A stretch of 64,000 bases of DNA from Colwellia sp. Arc7-D (GCF_003061515.1 NZ_CP028924.1:3596001-3660000); one strand, 5' to 3'; counted from the first letter of the stretch, positions 47,247-57,642 are shown. Notes: generated by a model not told the origin, from the sequence alone. A program made the numbers and translations.

Positions 47247-48356
47247 TTAATCAGCAATGTATTCTACTACTTCTAGACCAAAGCCTGAAAGTGAGTGATA
47301 TTTTGTTTGCGAGCTTAACAGGCGCATTTTACTCACACCTAAATTTGCTAAAATTTGTGAGCCAACACCTACATTGCGTGAGCCAACATGACGTTTCACT
47401 TCTTTCACAGTTTCACCCGCGTCAAGCTTGGCGTACTTTTGTACTTGGGCGATTAACTCTAGCGGCGTTTCGTGCTTACCTAATAAGACCAGTACGCCAC
47501 CTTCTTTACCAATTTTTTCTAAAGCGTCAGCCATTGGCCATTTAGCAACACTTTCACGTTGGCTAAAGAGTAAGTCTCTAAAGGTATTTTCTAAGTGCAC
47601 ACGCACTAACGTTGGCTCTTCAGGCTTAATTTCACCTTTGGTTAAGGCAAAATGTGCTTGGCCGTCAATAGTGTCTTTAAATACCGTTAAATCAAAATCA
47701 CCAAAGGCGGTTGGTAATTTACATTGAGAAACACGCTCAATAGTTGTTTCGTTGGCATTACGGTATTCAATTAAGTCAGCAATGGTGCCCATTTTTATGC
47801 CATGTTTTTCGGCAATAATTTCTAAATCAGGACGACGCGCCATGGTGCCGTCTTCATTTAAAATTTCAACAATAACCGCAGCGGCTTCAAGACCCGCTAA
47901 ACGAGCTAAATCTACACTAGCTTCCGTATGACCAGCACGATTTAAAACACCGCCATCTTTAGCAATAAGAGGAAAAATATGACCCGGCTGTACAATAGAA
48001 TTGTGATTAGCATTTTTGCCAACAGCAGCTAAAACAGTTGTAGCACGATCCGCAGCAGAAATACCGGTTGTTACACCTTCAGCAGCTTCAATAGAAACAG
48101 TAAAGTTAGTGGTAAACTGCGCATCATTTTTATCAACCATTAACGGAAGCTTTAAAAGTTCGCAACGCTCTGCTGACATTGGCATACAAATAAGACCACG
48201 ACCATGGGTTGCCATAAAGTTAATCGCTTCTGGTGTAACTTTTTCTGCCGCCATAATGAAGTCACCTTCATTTTCGCGATCTTCATCATCCATTAAGATG
48301 ACCATTTTACCATGAGCTATATCGTCGATAATCTCTTGTGGCGTGTGTAAATTCAT
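47247..48356 (-). CDS. ribB: 3,4-dihydroxy-2-butanone-4-phosphate synthase with degenerate GTP cyclohydrolase II-like domain
   Basis: 369 residues from the ATG at 48356 (AAAGAGG upstream). Residues 1-200 are Rib[77 protein letters not shown]. The C-terminal half has the fold of RibA but lacks the zinc motif (C-x10-C-x-C) and the GREGRG-type arginine motif, reading [16 protein letters not shown] and [12 protein letters not shown] instead. It is thus a RibBX-type protein, and GTP cyclohydrolase II activity must come from another gene. Last gene of nrdR-ribD-ribE-ribB. Confidence 0.9.
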   Translation of the reverse strand: MNLHTPQEIIDDIAHGKMVILMDDEDRENEGDFIMAAEKVTPEAINFMATHGRGLICMPMSAERCELLKLPLMVDKNDAQFTTNFTVSIEAAEGVTTGISAADRATTVLAAVGKNANHNSIVQPGHIFPLIAKDGGVLNRAGHTEASVDLARLAGLEAAAVIVEILNEDGTMARRPDLEIIAEKHGIKMGTIADLIEYRNANETTIERVSQCKLPTAFGDFDLTVFKDTIDGQAHFALTKGEIKPEEPTLVRVHLENTFRDLLFSQRESVAKWPMADALEKIGKEGGVLVLLGKHETPLELIAQVQKYAKLDAGETVKEVKRHVGSRNVGVGSQILANLGVSKMRLLSSQTKYHSLSGFGLEVVEYIAD

Positions 48357-48366
48357 GACAACCTCT

Positions 48367-49026
48367 TTATTTAATAAAACCATTACGCGCTAATAACGCA
48401 TGTGTAACACCTGATGCTTTTGGCTCATCAGCTGTTTGCTTGGTAAGTAATCTTTCAATGTAGCGAGCAATTAAATCTACTTCTAGATTCACTTTAGTGC
48501 CCACTTGGTATTTGCTAATAATTGTTTGGTCTGTGGTATGCGGTACAATCGTTAAACGAAATTTATCATCACTTAAGCTGTTTACCGTCAAGCTTGTTCC
48601 ATCGATCGTTATTGAGCCTTTTTCAGCAATATAGGGTGATAGTTCCTCTGGCATTGTTAGCCAATAGTCTATGCTATTACCTTTATGTTCAATGGCACTA
48701 ATTTCACTCACTGCATCAACGTGGCCTGATACCATATGGCCACCAAATCGCGTGGTAGGTAACATCGCTTTTTCAAGATTAACACTATCACCAATTTTAT
48801 AATGCGCTAAACCCGTTCGTGTTAAAGTCTCACTAGAAACATCGGCACTAAAGCTAGTGTTATCTAAAGCGACCACAGTTAAGCAAATACCATTAGTGGC
48901 GATAGAATCACCCAACTTTACATCTGATAAATCTAATGCCGCCGTATTAATGCTAACTCGTGCGCCACCAGCTGAACTATTAATAGCGCTTAATTGCCCT
49001 ACGGCTTCTATGATCCCTGTAAACAT
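48367..49026 (-). CDS. ribE: Riboflavin synthase alpha chain
   Basis: 219 residues, start [15 protein letters not shown], made of two lumazine-binding repeats. The first has [15 protein letters not shown] and [23 protein letters not shown]; the second has [15 protein letters not shown] and [17 protein letters not shown]. It dismutates two 6,7-dimethyl-8-ribityllumazine molecules to riboflavin. Ten bp separate it from ribB. Confidence 0.96.
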   Translation of the reverse strand: MFTGIIEAVGQLSAINSSAGGARVSINTAALDLSDVKLGDSIATNGICLTVVALDNTSFSADVSSETLTRTGLAHYKIGDSVNLEKAMLPTTRFGGHMVSGHVDAVSEISAIEHKGNSIDYWLTMPEELSPYIAEKGSITIDGTSLTVNSLSDDKFRLTIVPHTTDQTIISKYQVGTKVNLEVDLIARYIERLLTKQTADEPKASGVTHALLARNGFIK

Positions 49027-49072
49027 ATATTATATCTCGTTGTCTTTATAACTGATGATTTACATTTAAATT

Positions 49073-50209
49073 TCATACTGATTTATCAGTAAACTGTGCC
49101 GTTATTCTGATATCTTTACCTACCAGAGTAACATCGTTAATATTGAGGTTTTTAGCATCTGATAACTGCAATAAAGCAGGCATGTTAACTAAACTTTTAC
49201 CGTCACTGCCAATAAGTTTTGGCGCTTGATAAAGTATCAGTTCATTAACTAAGTCTTTACTCATAAACGCGCCTGCTAACTTGGCACCAGACTCAATTAA
49301 GACGTCATTCAAACCTTGTTGAGCCAGATAAGATAATAACTGTTTGAGATCGATATACTCGCTATCTTTAGCCTGAGAAATGGCGACTTGTTCTACAAAA
49401 TGCGGCCATGTTTGGCTATTTTCAATAGAAGATCTAATTAATAATATTTTACCGCTGGTTTTGAACATAGCGAGATCGGGTGTTAGACGATTCTTACCAT
49501 CAATAATAATTCGAACCGGCTGTCTAACGTCTGCCTCTGCATAACTGTCTTTTAATTCACCTAGAGAATTCCAACGCACTGTCATTTGGGCATCATCACA
49601 AATAACAGAGTCTGCACCACAAATAATGCCACAACTTTGGGCTCTTAATCGTTGCACGTCTTCGCGAGCCTCAGGTGAAGTTATCCACTTACTTTCACCA
49701 CTGGCCATTGCCGTTTTTCCATCTAAGCTTGCTGCTAATTTACAGCGAACATAGGGGAGCTTAGTCGTCATCAATGTAATAAAGCCTAGGTTTAATGCCC
49801 TAGCATCTTGCTCTAATAAACCAAATTTTGTGGTGATACCTGCGCTTTTCAGCCGTTCAAGACCACGACCTGATACTCTAGGGTCAGGATCAACCATAGC
49901 AGCAATAACATGGCCCACTTGCGCCTTAATTAATGCTTCTGCGCAAGGCGGTGTTAACCCAAAATGGCTACAAGGCTCTAACGTAACATATGCTGTAGCA
50001 CCTTTAGCTTTCGCACCTGCTTGTTTTAAGGCATGAACTTCCGCGTGCCCTTGCCCTGCTTTTTGATGAAACCCTTCGCCAATCACTTCGCCATTAAGCA
50101 CAATAACACAGCCAACACGCGGGTTAGGCGATGTTGTATAGTGCCCACGCTTTGCCAAATGGATAGCGCGTTGCATAAATTGATGATCTTGTAACGAAAA
50201 AGTTTTCAT
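49073..50209 (-). CDS. ribD: Bifunctional riboflavin-specific deaminase/reductase
   Basis: 378 residues. The deaminase domain has the zinc motif HAEVHALKQA and PCSHFGLTPPCAEALI (first 145 residues). The reductase domain runs from about 148, with KLAASLDGKTAMASGESKWITSPEAR and VLIESGAKLAGAF. It catalyses the second and third steps from GTP to riboflavin. Confidence 0.96.
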   Translation of the reverse strand: MKTFSLQDHQFMQRAIHLAKRGHYTTSPNPRVGCVIVLNGEVIGEGFHQKAGQGHAEVHALKQAGAKAKGATAYVTLEPCSHFGLTPPCAEALIKAQVGHVIAAMVDPDPRVSGRGLERLKSAGITTKFGLLEQDARALNLGFITLMTTKLPYVRCKLAASLDGKTAMASGESKWITSPEAREDVQRLRAQSCGIICGADSVICDDAQMTVRWNSLGELKDSYAEADVRQPVRIIIDGKNRLTPDLAMFKTSGKILLIRSSIENSQTWPHFVEQVAISQAKDSEYIDLKQLLSYLAQQGLNDVLIESGAKLAGAFMSKDLVNELILYQAPKLIGSDGKSLVNMPALLQLSDAKNLNINDVTLVGKDIRITAQFTDKSV

Positions 50210-50260
50210 TTTTGACTCAAGGTTAAATCATTTTAATGTGTTTTATTTCAATATCGCTGG

Positions 50261-50716
50261 TTAGTCGTCGTCACCTAAGCGTGCAATTTCTTCACCAAAC
50301 TCTTTAATATCCTCAAACGAGCGATAAACAGAAGCAAAGCGAATATAAGCGACTTTATCTAAACTCTTAAGCTGCTCCATTATGATTGTACCGAGCATTT
50401 CACTTGACACTTCACGCTCACCGGTTGCTCGCAGTTGCGATTTCAGTTTATTAATCGACAACTCCATTTGTTCAGTGCTAACCGGTCTTTTTTCTAATGC
50501 GCGTAATAAGCCATTTCGCATTTTATCTTCGTTAAAAGGTTCGCGAGAGCCATCACGTTTAATAATGCGTGGCATCACTAATTCAGCGCTTTCAAAAGTG
50601 GTATATCTTTCATGACAGGCTAAACATTCACGACGGCGACGGACTTGATGACCGTCTGAGACTAATCGAGAGTCAATAACTTTAGTATCGTTGGCTGAAC
50701 AAAAGGGGCAATACAT
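50261..50716 (-). CDS. nrdR: Transcriptional repressor NrdR
   Basis: 151 residues. The zinc ribbon [17 protein letters not shown]...[12 protein letters not shown] is followed by the ATP-cone ([29 protein letters not shown]). It represses ribonucleotide reductase genes when dATP is high. It heads the nrdR-ribD-ribE-ribB group, a common gammaproteobacterial arrangement. Confidence 0.97.
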   Translation of the reverse strand: MYCPFCSANDTKVIDSRLVSDGHQVRRRRECLACHERYTTFESAELVMPRIIKRDGSREPFNEDKMRNGLLRALEKRPVSTEQMELSINKLKSQLRATGEREVSSEMLGTIIMEQLKSLDKVAYIRFASVYRSFEDIKEFGEEIARLGDDD

Positions 50717-50838
50717 TGATAAATTCCGTTGTTAACAAGTCATGAGCATTTTAATGTCAGTATTTTAATTGAAAACAGTTCATTAAGCGAAATAACTTAG
50801 CATTATTCGCACTATAACCTAGCAAATAAAAATCAGTC

Positions 50839-50866
50839 AAAAAAAATGGCCACTAATGTGGCCATT
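50839..50866 (-). terminator. Terminator of glyA
   Basis: AATGGCCAC (50845-50853), loop TAAT, GTGGCCATT (50858-50866), with a long A run at 50839-50846 giving the minus-strand T run. Confidence 0.85.
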
Positions 50867-50926
50867 CTAAGTTATTTATTTACGTTTTATAACGTAATTA
50901 ACCGCTAATTTTTAAACTAACGCTAA

Positions 50927-52183
50927 TTACTTATAAACAGGAAAACGAGCACAAAGTTCACTAACACCAGCTTGAACTTTAGCAATAACATCTTCGTTGT
51001 TGATATCATCTAAAATATCGCAGATCCAACCTGTGGTAGTTTTTGTTTCTTCAACACCAAAACCACGACGCGTAATAGCCGGTGTGCCTAAACGTAGTCC
51101 TGACGTTACAAATGGTGAACGTGGATCGTTTGGTACAGAGTTTTTATTCACCGTGATATGTGCACGACCTAACGCGGCATCAGCATCTTTACCCGTGATA
51201 TCTTTATCTATTAAATCAAGCAATAGTAAATGGTTATCAGTACCGTTAGATACAACTTTGTATCCGCGTTCTTGTAAAACCGCTACCATCGCTTTAGCGT
51301 TATCTAAAACGTTTTGTTGATAAACTTTAAACTCAGGTGCTAATGCTTCTTTAAATGCCACGGCTTTCGCAGCAATAATGTGCATTAATGGTCCGCCTTG
51401 ACCACCTGGGAATACGGCGCTGTTTAGTTTTTTATAAATCGCTTCATCATTACAACCAGAAACAATTAAACCACCGCGAGGGCCTGCTAAAGTTTTGTGT
51501 GTTGTCGTTGTTACCACATGAGCATGTGGAACTGGGTTTGGATATAAACCAGCAGCGACTAAACCGGCAACGTGCGCCATGTCTACGAAAAAGTAAGCAT
51601 CAACTTTATCAGCAATTTCACGCATACGTGCCCAGTCAACTACACCAGAAAACGCTGAAAAGCCACCAATGATCATTTCTGGTTTATGCTCTAATGCTAA
51701 ACGCTCTAATTCAACATAATCAATATCGCCAGTTTCAGGGTGTAAACCATATTGAATAGCTTCGTAAGACTTTCCTGAAAAGTTAACATGAGAACCATGA
51801 GTTAAGTGACCACCATGAGCCAAGCTCATACCTAATACTTTACCACCTGGAGAAACTAACGCTTGAAAGACAGCTGAGTTTGCTTGAGATCCAGCATGTG
51901 GTTGCACGTTTGCATAAGTAGCACCAAATAGCTCTTTTGCACGATCAATAGCAAGTTGCTCTGCAATATCAACATACTCACAACCACCATAATAACGTTT
52001 ACCAGGGTAACCTTCGGCATATTTATTGGTTAGCTGTGAACCTTGAGCTTCAAGTACACGTGGACTACAGTAGTTTTCTGAAGCGATGAGTTCAATGTGC
52101 TCTTCTTGACGAACAACTTCCTTGCTCATTGCTTGATAAAGTTCTGGATCAAAGTCTGCAATATTCATATCACGTGTAAACAT
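50927..52183 (-). CDS. glyA: Serine hydroxymethyltransferase
   Basis: 418 residues. Motifs: [43 protein letters not shown], the PLP-lysine segment [19 protein letters not shown], and [16 protein letters not shown]. It interconverts serine and glycine and loads tetrahydrofolate with one-carbon units. The ATG at 52183 has GAGGAT eight bases upstream. An ACGCA/TGCGT inverted repeat lies about 100 bp upstream. Confidence 0.98.
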   Translation of the reverse strand: MFTRDMNIADFDPELYQAMSKEVVRQEEHIELIASENYCSPRVLEAQGSQLTNKYAEGYPGKRYYGGCEYVDIAEQLAIDRAKELFGATYANVQPHAGSQANSAVFQALVSPGGKVLGMSLAHGGHLTHGSHVNFSGKSYEAIQYGLHPETGDIDYVELERLALEHKPEMIIGGFSAFSGVVDWARMREIADKVDAYFFVDMAHVAGLVAAGLYPNPVPHAHVVTTTTHKTLAGPRGGLIVSGCNDEAIYKKLNSAVFPGGQGGPLMHIIAAKAVAFKEALAPEFKVYQQNVLDNAKAMVAVLQERGYKVVSNGTDNHLLLLDLIDKDITGKDADAALGRAHITVNKNSVPNDPRSPFVTSGLRLGTPAITRRGFGVEETKTTTGWICDILDDINNEDVIAKVQAGVSELCARFPVYK

Positions 52184-52281
52184 GTTTTATCCTCAAATAG
52201 TTTGCCATTGGCAATACAGGGGTGTGGGCGTTAGTTCAAAATTAATTGCGGCATATTTTGCCTGAAATTAAGGTGCTTGTA

Positions 52282-52298
52282 CACGCAAAAACTGCGTG
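52282..52298. promoter_or_regulatory. Inverted repeat upstream of glyA, PurR-like
   Basis: CACGCA (52282-52287) and TGCGTG (52293-52298) with 5 bp between. It resembles the PurR consensus ACGCAAACGTTTGCGT but the spacing is one base short. glyA is PurR-controlled in E. coli, so the position is suggestive only. Confidence 0.35.
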
Positions 52299-52328
52299 CT
52301 GTTAGTTCATTTTGCAATCAAATATACT

Positions 52329-52366
52329 CTGAAGTGAGCCATAAAAACTTTTACCACTCACTTCAG
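52329..52366 (-). other. Ten-bp perfect inverted repeat in the glyA upstream region
   Basis: CTGAAGTGAG (52329-52338) and CTCACTTCAG (52357-52366) flank an 18-nt loop. It lies more than 100 bp past the stop of the membrane protein gene at 52477 and upstream of glyA, with no T run. Either a weak terminator or a regulatory palindrome. Confidence 0.4.
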
Positions 52367-52476
52367 TAAATAATATCTACAACATACTGCCTAATAAATA
52401 ACAAAATAACAAATTTTAAACAACATACAAGAGTTAAATTCAAATTAAATTCATCAAGAATAGAAAATACAGGCTT

Positions 52477-53169
52477 TTATTCAGTATCATGTTCAGATAA
52501 GGAAGAGGTTAACTTATCTAATTCCATTTTACGTTTGCGGTGAAATAAATGCGTAATTCCCCACATAACGCCGACAGATACATTCATTATAATTAAGCCA
52601 AACCAGATTGATTTATCGTTTTGTTTTGCCATTTCAATTACATACCAACTGCCCGCAGGGATTAAAAACCAGCATGAAAATTTGGTTAATCTAATGTAAT
52701 TAATTGATGATTCAATCCCTTTTATGGCATTTTTAATTGCTAAATCTGGACTTGCAGAGATTTGCTTCCAAGCTTTTAAACGAATCTTTATTTCATAATA
52801 AACAAAGACAACAGAACCAATCGTGGCAAAAGTAAGATAGGAGATAGTTGCTTTGTCTTGCGAGTTATTCATCCATAAAACAATCACCACCACAATAAAG
52901 GTCATGGTAGCTAAAATATTTATAGCTAATAAAAATTTAGCCCAAAATGTGCGATTTCTTGTTTGAGTTAATAATGCTTGAACATCAACTTTTTGATACG
53001 GCTGACTTTGCCAGTCTTGACGAAGCTCTGCCCAGGTATCATCGGATAATTCAGCTGAGCTATCCGCTTGAGTTTCTTGCTCAGTATTTAGCAACGCTGA
53101 AGTTGCCTGACTATTTATTGGGTTTTCATTCTCGCCAGCCAGTTTAATTTTATCGCTTTCTTTGCTCAT
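52477..53169 (-). CDS. Membrane protein coupled to an ECF sigma factor, possible anti-sigma factor
   Basis: 230 residues. A polar, acidic N-terminal region (1-80, ending SDDTWAELRQDWQSQPYQKVDVQALL) is followed by four hydrophobic helices (about 90-112, 118-135, 170-187, 190-208) and a charged tail. Its ATG overlaps the stop of the sigma gene by 4 bp, the usual coupling for a sigma/anti-sigma pair. There is no zinc-binding anti-sigma motif, so the role is inferred from position only. Confidence 0.55.
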   Translation of the reverse strand: MSKESDKIKLAGENENPINSQATSALLNTEQETQADSSAELSDDTWAELRQDWQSQPYQKVDVQALLTQTRNRTFWAKFLLAINILATMTFIVVVIVLWMNNSQDKATISYLTFATIGSVVFVYYEIKIRLKAWKQISASPDLAIKNAIKGIESSINYIRLTKFSCWFLIPAGSWYVIEMAKQNDKSIWFGLIIMNVSVGVMWGITHLFHRKRKMELDKLTSSLSEHDTE

Positions 53170-53792
53170 ACTGCCTCCAACAATTGCATTAATTTAGCTT
53201 TTGCTCTTTGTAATCTAACACCCACAAGCGTCGTGGTAATGGCGAGCACGTCAGCAATATCTTGATAACTCATGCCTTCAAGCGCTAGGGTGATCACTTG
53301 TTGGTGCTCAAGTGTCAACAATCGAATAGCTTGAGCAAGCCGTTGTTGCCTTTGACTTTGAGCTAACGATTGATAAGGGGTAAGTTGTGGGCAAACAGAC
53401 ATATTCAGCGCCACGCTTTCATGACTTAATTCATCAGTATCTACAGCATTAGAAGTCTGCTCTGTTTTTACTGTTTTGACCGCTTTTGCCACATGGGTTG
53501 CTAAAACATTATGGGCAATTCGGGCGATAAAAGTTTTCACTGCTGAATCGGCGCGAAAACTTGGTAAAGCTCGCCATATATTTAAGGCTATCTCTTGAAA
53601 GAGCTCTTCTTGAATTGCTGGGGTCGCTTCAAAGCCGTTAATAATATGACGCAAGAGTTTCTCGTGTTCAGAAATCCAGTTTATAAATATCTCTTGATTG
53701 CTCAATGAATAACCCTGTTTATGTTTAGCCGTTTGAACACAGTCTTGTTTTGTGATGTCTAATTTTACTGGGTTACTCATTTTATACAACAT
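53166..53792 (-). CDS. ECF-type RNA polymerase sigma factor
   Basis: 208 residues. Region 2 is visible as ELFQEIALNIWRALPSFRADSAVKTFIARIAHNVLATHV (about 62-100) and region 4 as LAQAIRLLTLEHQQVITLALEGMSYQDIADVLAITTTLVGVRLQRAKAKLMQLL (about 150-205), a helix-turn-helix. The linker between them is long. It is 13 bp after the ABC permease gene and coupled to the downstream membrane protein. It may control its own operon; no -35/-10 motif could be identified. Confidence 0.88.
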   Translation of the reverse strand: MLYKMSNPVKLDITKQDCVQTAKHKQGYSLSNQEIFINWISEHEKLLRHIINGFEATPAIQEELFQEIALNIWRALPSFRADSAVKTFIARIAHNVLATHVAKAVKTVKTEQTSNAVDTDELSHESVALNMSVCPQLTPYQSLAQSQRQQRLAQAIRLLTLEHQQVITLALEGMSYQDIADVLAITTTLVGVRLQRAKAKLMQLLEAV

Positions 53793-53805
53793 GAACGCTT
53801 CGTTA

Positions 53806-54969
53806 CTAACTCAGTGACATTACTACTTTTTCAGAAGTTAACCTTTTTGCTAAAATTAACACCAACCCCACGGTTAACGCTATTGTTGCAACACTGGTGA
53901 ATAACAATGCACTCCAGTCAATCGGTAAGCCTTTAAATACGTCCTCCATAAGTAATGACTGACCAGAAATAGGCATCCATTCAACCCAGGCAGGTTTATC
54001 GTCCATCATCATCAGAGCAAAAGGAATAAAACTAGGAGCCATTATCAACATAGTTACCGTTGACTGTGCTTCTTTAAAACTCTTGGCTTGAAAAGCAAAT
54101 AATAACTGCAGTGAAGCTGCGAGAAAACAAATAGGAACCAATAACATCAGTAAAATTACGAAGGTACTCGCGTCAATACTGAACGTTGCCCCTATTTTAG
54201 TCAGATCAACAAAATTCATCGCAACGGAGGTAAGCACCAGCATTAATATAATAGAGATAATTGAAATTGAGCTTGCACAACTTAACTTAGCTAGTACTAT
54301 TTTTAGCGTACTCACTGGCTGGCACAATAACATTTCCAATACATTACGCTCGCGTTCGCCTGCACTTGAGTCAATAGCAACAGGCAAGCCCGACATAAAT
54401 GCCGCCATCATTAAATATACACCTAAAATTAAGGTGATCATCATCGCATTACTGCTGGGAAGGGCCGTGTCTTGTTCAAGTAGCTTAATTGGCTGTAATA
54501 GCTTGGTATCAATACCACGAACTAATAGACGCTTGTAACCAATAGCCAACGAGTGTTGGCTAATCACATCTTTAATTCGGCGAATAGGCGTAGAAAGTGA
54601 CTTCTCGTTGTAGTCGGCTCGCAAAGTTAGTTCGATAGGTTTACCAGCGGCCATATCGGCAGCAAACGAGTCTGGAATAGTGAGCTCAATATTACGTTCA
54701 TTCCAGTTACGCTCTTCATCAGCGGGTACATCAGCAAACGATAAAATATTCTCGTCTATCATTGCCTTAATTAATTTCGGTGCGTACTGTTCACCACTGT
54801 ATTTCACATAGACAGCGGGGTTATCAACCGCCTCTTTAATCGCCACATTTAACATCACCATGATCATGACTGGCATAAGTAATGCCATGCTCATCGCAAC
54901 CATTAATGCACGCCTGTCTCGAAAGGCCTCTTTAAATTCTTTCACCATTAAGGCTTTTAATTGCATCAT
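53806..54969 (-). CDS. ABC transporter permease, NatB type
   Basis: 387 residues. One helix near the N-terminus (24-42), a large extracytoplasmic domain (45-170), then five helices in the C-terminal half. LPVAIDSSAGERERNVLEMLLCQPVSTLKIVLAKL is the characteristic E-R-E-R--L--L--P motif of ABC-2 permeases. This layout matches NatB (Na+ efflux) and related exporters. It overlaps the ATPase gene by 4 bp. Confidence 0.85.
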   Translation of the reverse strand: MMQLKALMVKEFKEAFRDRRALMVAMSMALLMPVMIMVMLNVAIKEAVDNPAVYVKYSGEQYAPKLIKAMIDENILSFADVPADEERNWNERNIELTIPDSFAADMAAGKPIELTLRADYNEKSLSTPIRRIKDVISQHSLAIGYKRLLVRGIDTKLLQPIKLLEQDTALPSSNAMMITLILGVYLMMAAFMSGLPVAIDSSAGERERNVLEMLLCQPVSTLKIVLAKLSCASSISIISIILMLVLTSVAMNFVDLTKIGATFSIDASTFVILLMLLVPICFLAASLQLLFAFQAKSFKEAQSTVTMLIMAPSFIPFALMMMDDKPAWVEWMPISGQSLLMEDVFKGLPIDWSALLFTSVATIALTVGLVLILAKRLTSEKVVMSLS

Positions 54970-55712
54970 GCTGCTACTCCTTCATCCGAGCCAATTAATT
55001 TAACGAAAGCCTCTTCGAGAAGGCTTTCTCCTGCTAAATCACATAACTCTTGCGGTGTACCTTGCGCTGCTAGTTTGCCGTTAGAGACAATAATCACGCG
55101 ATCACATAACGCCGCAACTTCTTGCATTACATGTGAGGAGAATAAAATACAGTGACCTTTTTCTTTGAATTTAGCTAAATGGTTACGCAATATGCGTGTA
55201 CTCATAACATCTAAGCCGCGAGTGGGTTCGTCGAGTACAAAGTTTTTCGGTTGATGCACTAAAGCCTGAGCTAATGTCACTTTCATCCGCTGTCCTTGAG
55301 AAAACCCTACTGTTTTACGATGTGCTAATTCTGTCATTTCTAAATCTGCTAATATTTGTTCAATAGCGGCATGCTTATTCGCGCCTTTCATACCGTGAAT
55401 ACTGGCAAAGTAGTCAATTTGCTCATAAGCAGTTAGGCGTTCGTATAAACCAAATTTGTCTGGAAAAATACCTAACAGTTTTCGCGCCTTTATCGGCTCT
55501 TCTGTTACTTTTATGCCATCAATAGTTGCATAACCTTCATCAGCGCGAAGTAAGCCATAAAGCGTTCGCAGACAAGTGGTTTTTCCTGCGCCATTAGGGC
55601 CTAAAATACCGGTAATTTCACCGTCTTTAGCGGTAAAAGACAATCCGTCTAGGGCTTTAACGGTATTTTTCTTACTCACAAAACTTTTATGTAAGTTATT
55701 AACTTCAATCAT
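54966..55712 (-). CDS. ABC transporter ATP-binding protein, NatA type
   Basis: 248 residues. Walker A GILGPNGAGKTTCLRTLYG, signature VGFSQGQRMKVTLAQAL, Walker B NFVLDEPTRGLDV, and the switch histidine FSSHVMQEV. Together with the adjacent permease it forms an ABC-2 exporter; Na+ extrusion is one candidate for the NatAB family, but drug or lipid export is equally possible. Confidence 0.9.
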   Translation of the reverse strand: MIEVNNLHKSFVSKKNTVKALDGLSFTAKDGEITGILGPNGAGKTTCLRTLYGLLRADEGYATIDGIKVTEEPIKARKLLGIFPDKFGLYERLTAYEQIDYFASIHGMKGANKHAAIEQILADLEMTELAHRKTVGFSQGQRMKVTLAQALVHQPKNFVLDEPTRGLDVMSTRILRNHLAKFKEKGHCILFSSHVMQEVAALCDRVIIVSNGKLAAQGTPQELCDLAGESLLEEAFVKLIGSDEGVAA

Positions 55713-55715
55713 GAT

Positions 55716-57215
55716 TTACTCCTTTGCGGTTGTTGGCATAGCGTGCGGCTTTACTTCTGGGAATGCACCGCCATTTAAACCCACCATAAATGATTCATCA
55801 GGAATTTCTTCTAAACATGACTCATCAAGTTCCTTTGGTGTTTGCTGTGTTAAAAATTCATTTACAATTTGAATACCACACACGGTAGAAGCAACTATGT
55901 GTGCATTATTTTTAGAAATAATGTGATGACTATTGGGTAAGTTTTCATGCGACTTCTCACCATTACTCGCAGGGGTCACAGGGTCTAGCTCGCCTGACAT
56001 AATAAGAGTTGGAATATCGGCATCAACCGTTTGATAAAAGTCATCGCTGGGCTGATATTTAGGCCAAACAGAACAAACTTTGGCGACCATTTCTAAACTC
56101 ATACCTTGAGCAAAATCATTATCAGCATCTGTGGCTTTCATGTTAGTTGATATTTTTGGAAAATCTTCATTGCATACGATATTAAAATGCAAACCAACAT
56201 AGACCCCCATTCCACCTTCACTTTGCGCAATTAACCCCGCCAGTGGTTTATAGTTTCCGATGTAGGCTTGGTGAATTAACAGCGGCACTAATCCTCGAGT
56301 TTCCATAGAGTACAATTGCATTTGTAAGCTCGAAATAAATTTATCATTATTGATATTAAAAACCGTATTCGTTCCCAACCTTGGGTGCGCAATTTCAACA
56401 CTTACCGGTGCTTTAGATAATTTGTCTGTAATAGCATTAAATTCTGTTAACAATGCCGGATATTCTGCTGCACAGCTGGGTTCATTTTGGCAGTTATCGA
56501 TTAACTTTTTAAAAGATTGTTCAGCACTTTTGCCAAATAAGCCAATAGGTACTTCTATTGGACCAACGCTATCGAGTACCACACTTTTTAACGATTCTGG
56601 AAACATGCGCATATAAACTAAGCCTGCACGTGTTCCGTATGAGCCACCATAAATGTGTACCTGTTTATGCCCTAACGCCGCTCGAACAGCGTCAAAATCC
56701 CGGATAGCATTTTCTGAGTTGTATTGGCTTAAGTCTCCATTAAGTTTTTCTAAGCATTGTTCTATATCAGCAACTGAAAAGTCTTCCGGTAAACTAGTGT
56801 ATGGGTTAACTTCTAACGAATCTTCACATTGCAAAGGATTAGATTTCCCTGTGCCACGCTGATCAATCAAAATTAAATCGCGTGTTTTTCTAATTTCATT
56901 AAAACCACGATATATATGTGCAGAAAGTTCAGCGGCGGCTTGGCCGGGTCCGCCAGCAAGAAACATTAATGGTAGCTTGTCCTGACTCTTATCAATCGCA
57001 GGTAAAACAACAAAGTTGATGTTTAATGTAGTGCCTTCGGGTTTAGCATAATTTTCAAGGGTGGTATACGAGCCACATTGCACTTGTTGTCTAATACCTT
57101 TTACATGACAACTTTTCAATAACAGCTGTGGCTTTTCAATTTCTACAGCAAAACCACTGTTTGATAATGCCAATAGCAGACTCACACTAAACAAAGCTTT
57201 CCAATTTATCTTCAT
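55716..57215 (-). CDS. Secreted alpha/beta hydrolase (proline iminopeptidase/TAP-like)
   Basis: 499 residues. Signal peptide at 1-23. The core has the oxyanion segment MFLAGGPGQAAAELSAHIY, the LILIDQRGTGKSNPLQC strand, the nucleophile elbow HIYGGSYGTRAGLVYMRMFPE, the acid in LIMSGELDPVTPASNGE and the catalytic histidine in SKNNAHIVAS. This is the S33/TAP-like family, which cleaves N-terminal residues from peptides or hydrolyses esters. Several cysteines suggest disulfides after export. It is the first gene of the unit hydrolase-natA-natB-sigma-membrane protein, with 3 bp to natA. Confidence 0.86.
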   Translation of the reverse strand: MKINWKALFSVSLLLALSNSGFAVEIEKPQLLLKSCHVKGIRQQVQCGSYTTLENYAKPEGTTLNINFVVLPAIDKSQDKLPLMFLAGGPGQAAAELSAHIYRGFNEIRKTRDLILIDQRGTGKSNPLQCEDSLEVNPYTSLPEDFSVADIEQCLEKLNGDLSQYNSENAIRDFDAVRAALGHKQVHIYGGSYGTRAGLVYMRMFPESLKSVVLDSVGPIEVPIGLFGKSAEQSFKKLIDNCQNEPSCAAEYPALLTEFNAITDKLSKAPVSVEIAHPRLGTNTVFNINNDKFISSLQMQLYSMETRGLVPLLIHQAYIGNYKPLAGLIAQSEGGMGVYVGLHFNIVCNEDFPKISTNMKATDADNDFAQGMSLEMVAKVCSVWPKYQPSDDFYQTVDADIPTLIMSGELDPVTPASNGEKSHENLPNSHHIISKNNAHIVASTVCGIQIVNEFLTQQTPKELDESCLEEIPDESFMVGLNGGAFPEVKPHAMPTTAKE

Positions 57216-57642
57216 TTTGACTTCCTTTTAAAATATTGACTACTTAGTCTCAGTAACGGTGACTTTATTACACTTTTTTTAAAATTAAATTTTATACACT
57301 ACATTTTTTATTTATTTATGAATAACCTAGCTTCAAATACCATCGGATTGAAATTTATTTCCAGCCACTTAAGCATCACCATAATATATGCAGCTTTAAT
57401 TATCCTGGTGTCATAAGTGATTAAATTTAAAGTAAGCACATTGGATGTTGCAAGGGATATAGCCATTTATCTAGGTACCTTAACCTTTACACTTTTGATT
57501 CACAGCAGGACTCGTGATAAATAATCAGTTAATGCGTTAAAAAAGCGCAATTACACGAAATAAAATAATTAATTATTCACATACTCTTAAAATAACGATA
57601 AAGTCTATTACAGGAATTAACCGCCAAGTAAGAGGATGACTG
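57216..57642. other. Intergenic region before the EF-hand gene
   Basis: About 427 bp. A frame from ATG 57318 stays open to 57524 apart from one in-frame TAA at 57414; both halves encode hydrophobic peptides. It might be a decayed small membrane protein, but no ribosome site or family was found. The hydrolase promoter must lie at its left end. Confidence 0.4.

Noticed and set aside
47247..50209. FMN riboswitch controlling the rib genes
   Set aside because: No RFN-type conserved blocks were seen upstream of ribD, ribE or ribB; gaps are only 10 to 50 bp.
57318..57524. Small membrane protein interrupted by one TAA
   Set aside because: Two consecutive hydrophobic half-frames without ribosome site or family; too weak to call a gene or pseudogene.
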